Origin: Gonium pectorale
Lineage: Eukaryota; Chlorophyta; Chlorophyceae; Chlamydomonadales; Volvocaceae
Reading direction: 5' to 3'
Length of the DNA: 51,811 bases
Assembly (NCBI GenBank): GCA_001584585.1
Contig: LSYV01000025.1
Span: forward strand, 255,838-307,648
Part shown: in pieces, positions 1-11,025 of the stretch
Numbering within the stretch: the first letter of the stretch is position 1
Layout of the letters: every line of letters starts with the position of its first letter
The notes under the pieces: generated by a model
What the model was told of the DNA's origin: nothing
Databases searched by the model: none
What the model saw: only the letters and a program-made list of their open reading frames with translations
Program-made: the position numbers and the translations under genes

Positions 1-3000
1 TCCTCCGCCTCATCGTCCGCCTTTTGGATACCAGCAAGACCGTTAAAGAAATCGTCCCTCAATATGCCAGCTTCTTCGAATCCCAGCGGCTGCGGGATAG
101 CCTGATTGACTTCCTAGATTTCAGTGAACTGGCCGAGATACAGGTTGTCTTCAACGAGCTGATTCAGAACTATCAAGGTGGGGTGGGGGCACATCAGGGT
201 AGCATAGGGTGTTTCCAGGACTTCCCACGCACGGTATGCACGCCGCGTGCAAACCGTTCTAAAGGAAAAGTGTAGATGGGGCGCTGGCTATACTCTGTTT
301 GCTGCGTGTTGGCATGCATGGGACGGGATCATCAGTATCCTGGCTAAACGTGTGTACTGGCTGGCTGGCTTGCTAGATGCTGGCCTGACACGATAGATTG
401 CTTCGTACTGTGATGGTGCTGTGCCTCCTGATATGCCCACAGCGAACTTCAGCTTCATCATAGAAGATGCGAAAGCTCGGCTTGGTGCAGAGTACAGCAG
501 GGCGGCAAATCCAGTAAAGGTATGTAGTATGTTCAAGTTGGCCGTAATATATACCCGCTGGCGTACGGACATCAACGTGTGCAATGCCTGCATCGACTGT
601 CCACCTGCAGTAGTGTCACTCGCTACCATCAATACTTCGTTTATGGGGTCCGCATAGCTTGGAAAGGCCTCCTGCTGTGTGCGAACAGTTCTTCCTGTTT
701 GTGCACCTGTGCATGTGCGTAAGCTGCCGTGCGGGCATTGAGGCTCTATGCATGCATGCTAGGGGGATCGCAGTGTCAGGCACAGTGTCAGGCTTCGTGC
801 CAGACATTGGCCCTCAATCAAGCAGACTGCTGCCCTACCTGTCTTCTTGCACCCACGCGTATGTCATCCAGGGTGCTCGTCTGCTGGTGGGCTTGGAGGA
901 TGCGCCGGATGCCCATGCAGGCACGCGCAGCATGGCGGAGACCAGCAGCAATAATGATGAGGATAGCCTTCCAGAGCAGCTTCGGAAGGTTGGGGCGCTA
1001 AGCGCGTGGCAGAACACAAGAGGCGCCGGCGTGGTGGTGGCTGTAATCGACAACGGCTTTGATTCCCGACATCCCGACATCATATCAAGGCTGTGGATAA
1101 ATCTCAATGAGAGTCTTGACGATATCGACACGGACACCGACAAAAATGGTACCGAACGGGGTTGCAGGAAAAAGGAGAACGAAGGCAATCATGTTTTCGA
1201 CAGTTCTGGACAGATCCCATGCGAACAAGCGCCCTGAGTTGACGCATTTCTCCCTGATGAATGGGTCATGGGTTTATTTGGTGCTGTGGTGGGTCTTCCT
1301 GAGTATACCGTTGCGTTCCCCTCAGGTTGCACGGATGACATCAACGGTTGCAACATGTGGGGCAGTTGTAAAGAGGACTGGCGGCAGCCGCCTCCACCAT
1401 CACCAGCACCGCCAGGCCCCGGACGGCTGTCGCGACCGCCGCCTTTTCGACCGCGGAAATCGACGCCGAGCCCCCCACCACCTCCTCCACGTCCACGGGT
1501 TGCGAAGAGATGTACACCCAACAACGACACAAGCCCAAACCCTGGTGTCCTTGGTTCCTCGCACGGCACTCATGTCGCGGGTATTGTGGTGGCTACCCTC
1601 AATACGAGCCAACACTCTGGAGGCATTGCCCCGGACGTAGAGCTCATGCTGATCAAGGTGTGGTATGTTGACGATCGAGGTTATGTTGCGACCGCTGCAG
1701 CTGCACCTCTTTGCGTTCCGGGGCATGAAAGCCTAATCCCGTCCAGAACTTAAATGCCTGCTTGTGGCACAAACTACACGCGCTTGTTAGGCTATGCGCT
1801 TCATGCGTCCCTTATTTGCTACTTGAAACCTCCTTGCAGGTGGCGAACATAGACGGAGAAATAGCATACTCGTACATATTGGCAGGGCTCGATTACGCTG
1901 CAAGCATGGGGGCGCACATTATCGTCTGCAGCTTAGGCCCTGAGTTCAAACCATCGCAAGCCCCCGGGCAAAGACGAGCATACGAAGACCAGCTGGTCGG
2001 AGTAAAGACGCGGGGCGCCCTTGTCTTTGCAGCGGCAGGTGAGGGTTGCATGTATGCTGGGTGGCAGGTTGGTCCACGTGTATATGTAGCGAGCAGGTCC
2101 CTCATACCGCTTGCTGTCCCTGAACGAACACCTTGCAAGTGGTCTTGAATCCGGCCGGGCGTAACTTCTCTATCTCGTGACTTGAGATCGGCTATGCAAC
2201 GATGACATTGTCTGGTGCACTCCATCGATCTCCATCCTGGGCATTTTGTTCAATACCAATGTGCGCGTGTGTCCGTGCATGGATGTGTGCCAAATGATGA
2301 CTCCACCAACAAAGGGAATGAGGAAATAAACCTCGATGCGCTTCTGCTGGACGGCAAGGACTACCTCCCCTGCACGCTCAGCAAGACGAACGGGGACGTG
2401 GTGGTCTGCGTCACGGCAACCGATGACAATGATACCTTAGCCATTGGCGTCGGCGAGACGGGAGGACCGGTGCGTGCTCATCCGCCACGCAGCCAACCCT
2501 CGGCACCATATATACCTGCTGGTTGTTGCCCACATCACATCCACTCGTGTTTGTCCTGTTCATTCATCTGCTACATTTGTCGTGCATACACTAATGTGTA
2601 GTTAAGAATGGTTGCGCCCTGGACAGCAGGCACGACCCTTACTACCACCCCCGTGCGCTTGCATAGCCCCTGACAATCTGGGGAACCATCCGCCCGAAGG
2701 CATGTGACCTGCCGTGCGTGCATACAGATGGCAGTGAACCGTGGTGCTAGCACCGTCGACATTGCCGCACCTGGCTTCGATATTACAAGCACGGCACCAG
2801 GCGAGTACGGGCGATCCACATCCATCCGTGCATACATGGCAGGCCGTACATCAGCTAGCAGCAGCTGCTGCTAGCTGCTGCCAGCCTCGCCGGGGGCGGG
2901 GAGCTGTTTGCGCTGCGTGTAGCCCTAAACCGTGCGTGCCGGTGCCGGCCATCCAGATACCACCTCCACTTGTTGCAGGGGGCACGTACGAGGCAAAGAC

Positions 3001-6000
3001 CGGGAGCTCCATGGCCGCTCCACTGGCAGCGGGTGCTGCAGCTCTGGTGGTTAGTATACTGGGGCGCAGCAGTGGTAACTACTCTCAGGTACGTAGCAGG
3101 CATACGTGGCCGGCCTGCTTATAGGGCTGGCGATGGCCCCTTTTCTGTAGCTTTGTGTGCCCGTTCATTGCAGCATGCATGCTGATTGAATCGATAGGCA
3201 TGGCAAGTAAACAAGTTTGTGATCGCTCATGTCTCTTGGAATGTAAGCTCTCTTCGCTGCTGAAGGGACCTCGAGTCAAGACAATATTGTTGGACGGAGC
3301 AAATAAAGTTCCGGGGCTGGAAACAATAGGAAACCGGCGCCTCAACGCAGCACAGGCAGTGACTATTGCAGCTGGTGGCGCTGGCAGCAACAATACTTAC
3401 GGTAAGTTCTTGGGAGTGGAGGGCATTGCTGGGCCTTGGGCTACATTGTCTGTGCCACACAGGGCATCCAACCGCATACATCAGGTGACCGGATGCTTGC
3501 ATTCTTGTGTCTGATTTGCAATGCATGAGATTGGCTATGGCCCTTCTCCATAACTGTTAGTTAGTGTTCATCCTTCTACTTTATTGAGTCTGATAGATGG
3601 TTTGCCGTGTAGGGTCTTAGCGGTTGTACGGCAGCAGCGCCGGTCAGGCATTCTGCCTACCACTACAGAGCTCGTTGCTTTTTAGTGCCACCCGAGTGGT
3701 GTCCCCACCCGCCCACCCTGTTGCTTGCCCGCGTGGTTGCTGTTGACTGTGGACGGGCCGTATAGGCGTGAACGCTTGTTGCGCCTGACCCGCTCGTGCG
3801 GGGTGTTGGCCTCACCCAGCCTGCTCTGCGTGTGTAAGGACCTCGGCTGAGGTCGATTCACTTTCTTAAGACCCGTAGCACCAAATCTAGGAACGCAGTC
3901 ATTGCAGATTCTAGCAGCGACTTCCGGCCGTGCACGCCTTGCTCCCAATATTGTCTGCCCTTGCCTGGGTACCGGTTATACCCACATCACAGTTCTGGGC
4001 TCGACTGCAGCATACCAGCGCAGCCCAAGCGTCCTCGCGGCTGGTCTTCTGGTGGCACATTTCCCCGCCACATGGGTGAAGGGTTCACGGCCAGATGGAG
4101 TGCCCTTGTTGAAGGATGTCGTCATCGTTTCGGGCAAGCCTTTCGACGTTTCTTTCAGAGTAAGTTTGTTTGGGGTGCTTGCAAGTATATATGTATGGGC
4201 TTGGGTGCATATGCGACGGTCTTTACCTGATATGCTCGAATACACCCCAATAATCTTGGAATGTCTTATTAGTCATTTATTTGTCTCCACATCCACATAT
4301 GCAGCAGTCGCGTGTGCGCTACTCTCACTCATGATTTTGCTGTGTGTCGCATGGCTTGCTGCCCCCAATGCAGACTTTCCGTGCTCCAAATCTGCTCCAA
4401 ATCGACTTTGATTCCCCAACGAATCCTTACCTTGGGAACTTCAGCTTGTGTGCTTCCACGTACCCAGCTATGGTGACCAGGCTATCCGGCTTGGTGCGCT
4501 TCAACGATGCTGGTCGCTGGCAGATTCAGCTGTCCAACCCCGCGCAATCCGGACGAGTGTTGCTTTCTATTGGCACGGTACGTAATAGCTCGTTACTTCC
4601 CGTGCGATAGCTTACCGTATATAGGCTGGTCACTAGCTAGTGTGGGTAGGTAATTGCTACTGCTGCGCTGACCTTGGACGTCCATTCCGTGTATGGGCAC
4701 AGATCACCAAGGCTATTGACTTGAGCTCCATTGCTACGGTCGTCGTCGAGTCGCCAGGTGCGTGCGTCGGTTTGCTTGCCGATTAATTCCATCTGTCAAT
4801 CACGATCCAACAGGTCCTGATGGGCGTACGTATGTGTGTACGTGTTGCCTCTAACGTGTTGCCGCTGCTCATGCTTGCGCGTTATTGCTAAGCTTTCCGT
4901 TCTCTGCTGTCCGACAGGCCTATTAGTAAATCTCACTCTCCAGTATGTTCGGACTGTTGGTGAGATCCTGGTCAACCCCTTGATACTCCAGCTCACTCGG
5001 CCTTTGACAAGTGCGTCAGCAGATGCTGATCTGTTCTTCACTCAATCAGTTGCAACCAGGGAGTTTCCAGATGACCAGCGCGCTAAGCCTCCTCGGTAAG
5101 TCCCGTATGTATGTACACAATTGTTACAATACCAACGTACGCTTTGCTGAATGCTCGTGTGATGGTGCCACCGCGCAATGCCCCGGCCAATTGCAGGCAA
5201 ATGCCAAGGTTCAGCACTAGCTCAATGAGTGTTGCAGCAAGTGCTGGATGGCATATCACTTGGAACTACACGAAAGAGGCTTCTCCTATAAGGCCTTGTT
5301 TCCTTGCAAGTATATCGGCGCCTCATACACCTTTCTCAGAGGCTCCCAGGCACCTCCACTACAATGCTCTGCGCTCAGCGTTGTTTGCCTCTCCTCGTCT
5401 GTTCAGCGCCATGATATACAGTGGTACACAACAGGGCATAGGTAAGGCGAAACAATAGCGAGAATAAGGCATACGCAACGTGGCAGGTAATTGTTGTTAA
5501 TTGATCGTGATCGAGCGGCGGCGGGCGGTGTACAGGACTCTGACACCAGAGTCCTCACCACAGCCTGCCCCCTTAACACAAGCCTCGGTGCACGACCGGG
5601 CGTAACATTATTAATTGATCGTGTAACGTTGAGGCAGGGAACGCAGTGAATACGTTCACGTACTGCGTGGTGTATGGTACGAGTCTTTAATTGGCACTTG
5701 TTTTATTTAAATGTGCTAACCGTACTCTTGTCCATACATCCCATCGACCCTAACAGCTGCACCAAACGTGGCCGCGGAAGGTGCCTTTGGGTTTGCTGTA
5801 GCCCACATGACGCCACCGCCGTCGAGCTTCAAGCTGCGTCTCCTGTGCAGTAGCTGCCGCCTCTTTCTGCAGGTAGGTAAATGTGCGTGCATGCATGCGT
5901 GCAGTATGCATCGCGCGGCGGTGCGGAATGTGCATGTTGCTAGCTATTGGACATACAAGCCCATGGATGGATGGATCGGATGACACACAAATAGGTAATG

Positions 6001-7683
6001 CGGTACTGATGCGCAGGGATGGCGTGCGCACGGCCACCTGTCATCTCATTTAACTCCCTTCACACCTTCGCCGAGTCAGTTCTATCTCTATCTCTGATAA
6101 ACTCCACCTGGAATCGTTATGTGTGGCTTGCTTTCAGGGTACATTAGTGGCCGATGGGTCTCGGTCTGTGAGGGTGGGCTCTGCTGCACAGACGATAAGT
6201 GCGGTGCGGGAAACAGTCTCTGGCTGCATCGAGCTGGCAGGAGGCGCTGACGCCATGTACACGATTGAGCTTCGCTTTGTGATGGCCAATCTTGGCGATG
6301 ATCCAAAGTCAGATATCCTGGACGTCCAGTGGACGACGTGCAACGACGGTCGACAGCAGAGCGGATCGGAGGTTTCCTGGAGCAGCATGTCGTCGCTGCT
6401 CACCGGGGCCTTGATGTGGGCCCCAGATCTGTCCAGGACAGGTGCGCAAAGCCGCTAATCCCGTGCTTTCACAATGGGATGCAGCATCGAGATGACAGCA
6501 CGGAAGCCTGTAAAAGGGGTGTACCTAGGTCCAGGCATTTGGAGCACATGTATGTACACGCACGTGTACTGCTTTTGCAAAGGCAAGGTGCGTTCCGACG
6601 TGCGTGGCCCAATCCTCCCTTGCTTGCTTGGCTTCACGATAGACCTTATTATGTACAATGCCAACATGCCAAGTGCTTCGCGGCGTCACTCCTCTCTCTC
6701 TCTCCTACCGTCGTCCGCCTCGCCCTCTGCAGCAGGAGTAAAGCGCAGCGCCTTGCAGTGCCATGTATGGAGGTCTTCCACCGCTGCGGACCCAACGACA
6801 ATCGCTCCGTCAGCGTGGGACTCGGTCCCCCTGGCAAGTTTTACATTGCCGCGGTTGAACTCCACGTCCCAGAATTGCATCGGTATCAGCGACAACGAGA
6901 CCTGCCCGAGGTGGTCTACCAATCTGACTGTCAAGGTAACTACGGCTCATCGGCTTTTGCACGAATAGTTAGTGTCCAGCGCAGGCAAGAAGTGCCGACG
7001 TATATACAAACACCTGCCTTGAATGCCCGCGCTTCTATTTGAGGTACACGCGCTCATCGTCGCCTAATGCGCACGACTGCTGGATGCTCACAGGAGATTT
7101 ATCCGGCTGCCAGCGGCGGAGGAACTACGTACGACATTCGTTGCTGGGCTTACTGGAATGGGACCTTTAAGGGCGGCAAGCTCTTCATGGCGTATGGCCG
7201 TGATAACACGACATATGCAGCTGCGTACTACGCAAGCAGCACGGTAGGCGCACTAAAACACAATCCAGTAAAAGCAGGTCGTCCTGGTATGTAGCAGTAC
7301 AGTGCTATGGTGTACATATGCGTGTGGGTATTTCCATGGGGCCTGGCGGCGGCACGATCTTGCAAATAAAGCAATGCAAACCTGTGTTGCGAAGGCAAGT
7401 GCACTGTTCAACTGAAAATTGATATTGATGTTGCTTTGAATGGACATGTTTGCAGGTGTATCGCTCCTCTGCTCTGAATAATGGCAGCAGTATCGCAACG
7501 GCGCCACTTTATGACTTCACGACTGAGGGGTACTTGCACCTGATGGCCTTCGAGTACCGCAGGCGGACTTCAACGGACCAACTTTACGTTCTTGACGGCT
7601 ATGCCCAGCCTCCGCCGAGCTTAAGTAATACCGTTTTCCTAACCGTTGATGAGACAATGGTCCTTCCCTCCGGTCTCTTGTAA
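1..7683 (+). CDS. Subtilisin-like serine protease (S8) with three C-terminal PA14-like modules, 5' partial
   Basis: This is a secreted-type subtilase; the gene starts upstream of the window. I read 19 exons whose phases all agree: 3-177, 443-519, 872-1148, 1326-1657, 1840-2038, 2315-2469, 2728-2800, 2979-3088, 3248-3401, 4011 (or 3918)-4159, 4374-4577, 4703-4757, 4918-5095, 5197-5309, 5757-5872, 6138-6441, 6733-6935, 7094-7243 and 7456-7683 (TAA). The catalytic Asp is in VVVAVIDNGFDSRHPD, the His in SSHGTHVAG, the oxyanion Asn in AAAGNEE (rebuilt only when 2038 is joined to 2315) and the Ser in KTGSSMAAP. A Cys-containing, proline-rich spacer lies between Asp and His. Many NxT/NxS sites fit a secreted glycoprotein. 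Algal subtilases include the hatching enzyme sporangin, but I cannot assign this one to it. The first two exons (pro-region or an extra domain) are not recognised. Confidence 0.88.
872..3401 (+). other. Peptidase S8 catalytic domain, seven exons
   Basis: The domain runs from LPEQLRKVGALSAWQ through the Asp, His, Asn and Ser motifs to RRLNAAQAV, the usual end of a subtilase fold. The spacer at 1348-1530 reads CNMWGSCKEDW and then PPPPSPAPPGPG and PSPPPPPPRPRV, so a hydroxyproline-type linker interrupts the stretch between the Asp and His motifs. The short segment VANIDGEIAYSYILAGLDYA follows LMLIK directly, as in other subtilases, which supports the donor at 1658 rather than read-through into VWYVDDRG. 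All four catalytic residues are intact, so the enzyme should be active. Confidence 0.9.
2801..2978 (+). other. GC-AG intron inside the protease catalytic domain
   Basis: The exon ends CACCAG and the intron begins GCGAGT, a good GC-type donor; the acceptor is TTGCAG at 2973-2978. Only this choice keeps phase 1 and gives STAPGGTYEAKTGSSMAAP, the expected lead-in to the catalytic Ser. No GT donor in the area restores this frame. Confidence 0.75.
4011..7683 (+). other. Three PA14-like carbohydrate-binding-type modules
   Basis: Module 1 starts AAGLLVAHFPATW and continues through LSGLVRFNDAGRWQIQLSN and LLVNLTLQYVRTVGEI. Module 2 contains CRLFLQGTLVADGSRSV followed by YTIELRFVMANL and DVQWTTC. Module 3 has KLFMAYGRDNTTYAA followed by GYLHLMAFEYRRR. 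This is the PA14 order of a YF/HF start, an SDDG-like turn and a final strand of the form Y-hydrophobic-E-Y. The region between modules 2 and 3 (CIGISDNETCPRW) is Cys-rich and not recognised. PA14 domains are known to bind glycans in many secreted proteins, so targeting of the protease to the cell wall is a reasonable inference. Confidence 0.6.
5510..5610 (-). repeat. 101-bp dispersed element, copy 1, in a subtilase intron
   Basis: The element is flanked by a perfect 13-bp direct repeat, TTAATTGATCGTG, at 5497-5509 and 5611-5623, which looks like a target-site duplication. It contains a short inverted repeat (GACTCTGACACCAGAGTC). Its reverse complement matches 10925-11025 with about two internal mismatches. 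It sits in the 5310-5756 intron of the subtilase. TSDs of 13-14 bp suggest mobilisation by a non-LTR retrotransposon (a SINE-like element); I see no clear A/B box. Confidence 0.75.
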
Positions 7684-7983
7684 AAAGTAAGAAGCAAAGT
7701 TTGTTTGGCTCTTTCGTGTGCATTCCGTGCAGAATGTGGCTATATATGTGTTTGAGTTCGCGCATGTGGCCAGCATGTACAGGACGTGTTCATGCGATGG
7801 GCCGCCGGTTGCTTGAGTTCGGACAGCAAACAACGGGTATACTTTTCATGTATGCTTGCTTTGCACGCATGACCCTGCACGAGAAGGGCGGGCAGGATGC
7901 CGGGCTGCTACGTGATGTTACGGTCTGGCATGTATGGGGCCATGTTGTTTACGTGGCCCAGCTCACCTTCTGACTTTGTTTGT

Positions 7984-7988
7984 TGTAA
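7984..7988 (+). terminator. TGTAA polyadenylation-type signal of the subtilase gene
   Basis: TGTAA lies 301 bases after the TAA stop. It is the usual chlorophyte polyadenylation signal. No other strong candidate was noted between the stop and this site. Confidence 0.5.
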
Positions 7989-8015
7989 TCCATGATGATG
8001 ACGAGAATGCTGATA

Positions 8016-8846
8016 TGGCCCGCCACGAGCCGTGGACCAGAGGGCCGTTGCGTCCTACCTATTCGCACCATCAGCCCGGGCAGCCACAGCAGCAACAAGG
8101 GCAGCTTCCGCAGCAGCGGTAGCAGCCGCAGCCGCAAGGGCAGGGAGGTACGGGTGCCCTATCGGGAATGCCCGTACCTCAGCCATCTCAGTCGCCACAC
8201 ATGCGGCCAGCCATGGCACCCATGAGAAAGGCACCAGCCATGGCACCAGGCCCCGCCGCGCCCACCGCTGCAGCACCCAGCCAAGGTGGTGCCCCGCCCG
8301 CTTATAGTCAACTCCTGCAGCAGCAACAACAACGAACAACAGCAGCAGCGGCCGGCGGGCGCGTTTTCCCCGCATGCAGGTGTAAGGCTCGCTGCCCCTG
8401 CTGCCGCTCCGTCTGCGCCGCAGCCGGGCTCGGTTCCTGCGGTGGGGCCTCTGGGCCCACAGCAGCTTCTCCAGTAGCAGTACATGACCTCCTTGGCGCA
8501 GGCTCAAGCGGCAAGGGGCGCTCTGCCACCGCAGCAGCCACCGCCACAGGTGCCTGGCGCAGGGGCTACGCCTGGCGCACCGCAGTTGCAAGGTAGGTTG
8601 TGGTGGCTTTGGCAAAGGCGCGCCCAGGGGTGCCTTGCCCTTACGCCTGTATGGCGATGAGGGCGAACTAAGCCATTATGTGTCTCAACGCTCTGGGCAG
8701 CAGCAGTTCCATTAAAGCTCTCCCTGGCATCGTCCGCTACGTACGCCCTTACAGGGGTGACTCAGGCCGGCGCTGTGCAGACTGCAGGCAGCGGTGCCAA
8801 TTCCGCGGCGGCTCACAGTGCGTTGGTGCGGGATATGAAAGGCGTG
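8016..8846 (+). pseudogene. Broken Gln/Pro/Ala-rich gene fragment (two exons)
   Basis: A glutamine- and proline-rich frame runs from about 8016 (HHQPGQPQQQQGQLPQQR) and is interrupted by TAG at 8120-8122. It then continues in the same frame to AYSQLLQQQQQ, shifts by one base in the CAA/CAG run near 8318-8345, goes on as QRPAGAFSPHAG, meets a second TAG at 8475-8477 and ends at GAPQLQ. The donor at 8593 and the acceptor at 8754 agree in phase and lead to VTQAGAVQTAGSGANSA. It therefore retains an intron and is a genomic copy or a decayed gene, not a processed copy. The composition recalls transcription co-activators, but I do not recognise the family. No start codon or end could be fixed. Confidence 0.5.
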
Positions 8847-9288
8847 GTGAACATGCGACGTGCGTGGTGCTTTACACACTTAACCGCACTCCGTGATGAG
8901 CTTTACGTTCGTTGGGATCTCCCACTCCCCGCCGTCGGCCATGCCGCCCAGCAAATGCGCCGCAGTCCCATACATGTATGTATCCCCAAAAAATCCACTA
9001 AAGTCCCGAATCCCCATCGCCTGGGTACCCAGCCCCGCAACGCCATCGCCCGTGCCGCCCAGCCCCGCATCGCATCTATCTTGGATACCTTGCCCCCGAT
9101 CCCAGCCCCGCCTCCGTCCGTTGCTGCTAAGAACCTCCTCGCCAAACCATCTATTTTAGCCGCCGTTTTCCCGTGCAGAAATCTGTACCCCCTGCCAGCG
9201 GCCACCTACATATATAGCCGAAGTGCCCCGCCCCAAGCTACCCGCTACCCGTGGCATCACCGCAATGCATGGCGTCACCTCGAAGGCC
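8847..9288. other. Intergenic, no recognisable feature
   Basis: Reading frames continue for short distances beyond the glutamine-rich relic but have no splice-consistent extension or recognisable motif. Several CCCCGCC and CCCATCGCC runs occur. Confidence 0.4.
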
Positions 9289-9383
9289 ATACACACCCGA
9301 AGGCGCGACGTCAGTTCCGGTAGGGTTTGCGGGTACAGAGAAAGACATATGACGTACGTCCCGCCCCAAAAAGGCCTGCTTAC
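9289..9383 (+). repeat. Dispersed repeat R2, copy 1
   Basis: About 95 bp share the order CCCGAAGGCGCGACGT, then a TAGGG block, then TATGACGTACGTCCCGCCCC with 40074-40167 in the same orientation, at roughly 70-75 percent identity by eye. There is no coding potential; it is likely a decayed transposable element. Confidence 0.55.
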
Positions 9384-9533
9384 CAGCCTTTCACCCGGTC
9401 GGTCGAATTTCATCTGGTGGGCCGCTAGTTGTTAAGGTCGAGCCGCTGTGGTGTGGTCGTCAAAGCAACCGGTCCTACGGCGCTCAGCGATTATGAAACC
9501 GTCCTGAGCCCATCCCGCCCACACGGCTGTACA

Positions 9534-9700
9534 CAGACCTGGAGCGAGTGATGAGAGAAAACACAAAGTCAGGAGGCGTTGAGGCTGCTGGCAGCGGTCA
9601 GGGGCATATTGCCATGGTGACATGCAGAAGCAGACCAAGGCGCTCTCGTCCCAGTAGCTGAGCGCCGAGCGAAGGACCGGCTGTGACTGCTGTGGGCGGA
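9534..9700 (+). repeat. Dispersed repeat R3, copy 1
   Basis: Shares CAGACCTGGA, GCAGACCAAGGC, TAGCTGAGCGC and GAAGGACC in the same order with 13094-13265. On the minus strand the related translations are ALVCFCMSP here and ALVCLCISP in the other copy. It is probably a remnant of one transposable element family. Confidence 0.5.
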
Positions 9701-9976
9701 AAAACAGGCTGCTCAGTGGAGAGGCAGGGGCCCTCGGGAAGAGGGTAAGGCAGGGGTGCCATTTTTGCTGTGGGCACGGCCGCACAGGGGACGGATAGCT
9801 AGTCCCAAGTAAGGCACTACTCAAGCCACGAGCCCGCAACTATGAGCTTACGGAAGCCCGAGGGACACACGATGCTCATCATCAAAGGCCTTACCGTCGG
9901 ATGGCCCTGTGGTGCGCCACGTACGACATCCCTGACGTGCCATTCGGCCCGTCCGTCCGTACTGCCTAACATTCCC

Positions 9977-10011
9977 GGTGACGGTGACAGGTGACGGTGA
10001 CGGTGACAGGG
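9977..10011 (+). repeat. GGTGAC hexamer minisatellite
   Basis: GGTGAC units in tandem, interrupted by CAGGTGAC joints (GGTGACGGTGACAGGTGAC and so on), about six units. A short simple repeat. Confidence 0.7.
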
Positions 10012-10626
10012 TTACGCGTTACTCCGATGCGGCCGGTTGCGCGGTCCTGGTGATGGTGACAGATAGACCGGACGGACTGGCTGCTGGCTGGTCGGGACTC
10101 ACTTGCACAAATTCCTTGCAACCTACTGCCCGTTCAGGCTGCCCAGCTGTATGTATGTACGGAATAGATGGATTGCTGACGCGTCTATCACTATTCCTAG
10201 TACATCTGCTCACTGCCGGGAGAAACGGAACACTTACGGGCGCGCTTCCGTGCGTCCGGCGCTACTAACTGCCCTGACTTCTGCACTTCAAAACACGCCG
10301 TACATGCCGTACGTGCCGTACATGTCGTATTTCTGTATCTTTCCCGTCATGCGCACCCGCCGCCGCAGCGGCAGCCCTGCTTGTCGTCTCTGCGGGTAGA
10401 ATGCACCCCAGTCAGCAACCGATGCATTCTCCAATGCCCATGCTAGTCCATGTCAACAACCGAAACTCGCCCCGCCCGCCCGGCACCCCTTCCCAAGGTT
10501 CTCTTCCGTGGGGCGCCCTCGCGCTACACAGCGCCATTGTATGTATGTACCGCGCGCGACCTGGCTCGCTCGCAGTAGCTCGCGGCGAGAAGACGGAACG
10601 GAGCGGGACCTTGCGGCCATGAAAAG

Positions 10627-10660
10627 GGATCACCCCTAGCCATGCAACCAGGTGATCCCA
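10627..10660. repeat. Hairpin with 9-bp arms
   Basis: GGGATCACC is followed 16 bases later by its perfect reverse complement GGTGATCCC. There is no adjacent gene end, so it is more likely part of a decayed repeat than a terminator. Confidence 0.5.
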
Positions 10661-10924
10661 TCCAGCCGTGCAATACAAAGCAAGTCGATGCCGCACGGTC
10701 CGCGTCGCACGGTCCGCGTCCCTTGCGCCGCCGCACTGCCCCATCTTTCACCGTCTCCCATCCCCCGCCGGCGGCCCGTCGCCGCCGAAGCATGCAGCCA
10801 CCACTGCTGCCTGTGACATGCAGCACGCCGCCAGCCGCTGCCAGCCTCTGAACCGACCGGTATAGAGCGGTGTGGAGCCGAACAGCGGCCCTCCAGTTCC
10901 GCACAGCGGTTCCGGCTTGTGGCA

Positions 10925-11025
10925 TATTATAATGTTACGCCCGGTCGTGCACCGAGGCGTGTGTTAAGGGGGCAGGCTGTGGTGAGGACCCTGGTGTCAG
11001 AGTCCTGTACACCGCCCGCCACCGC
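10925..11025 (+). repeat. 101-bp dispersed element, copy 2, inverted relative to copy 1
   Basis: This copy matches the reverse complement of 5510-5610, including AGGGGGCAGGCTGTGGTGAG and the inverted repeat around CTGGTGTCAGAGTCC. It is flanked by its own 14-bp direct repeat TCCGGCTTGTGGCA at 10911-10924 and 11026-11039. Different TSDs at the two copies show two independent insertions rather than one local inversion. Confidence 0.75.

Noticed and set aside
8055..8615. A 186-residue minus-strand open frame opposite the glutamine-rich relic
   Set aside because: It is the antisense of CAG/CCG-rich sequence and shows only the expected Leu/Arg/Ala bias.
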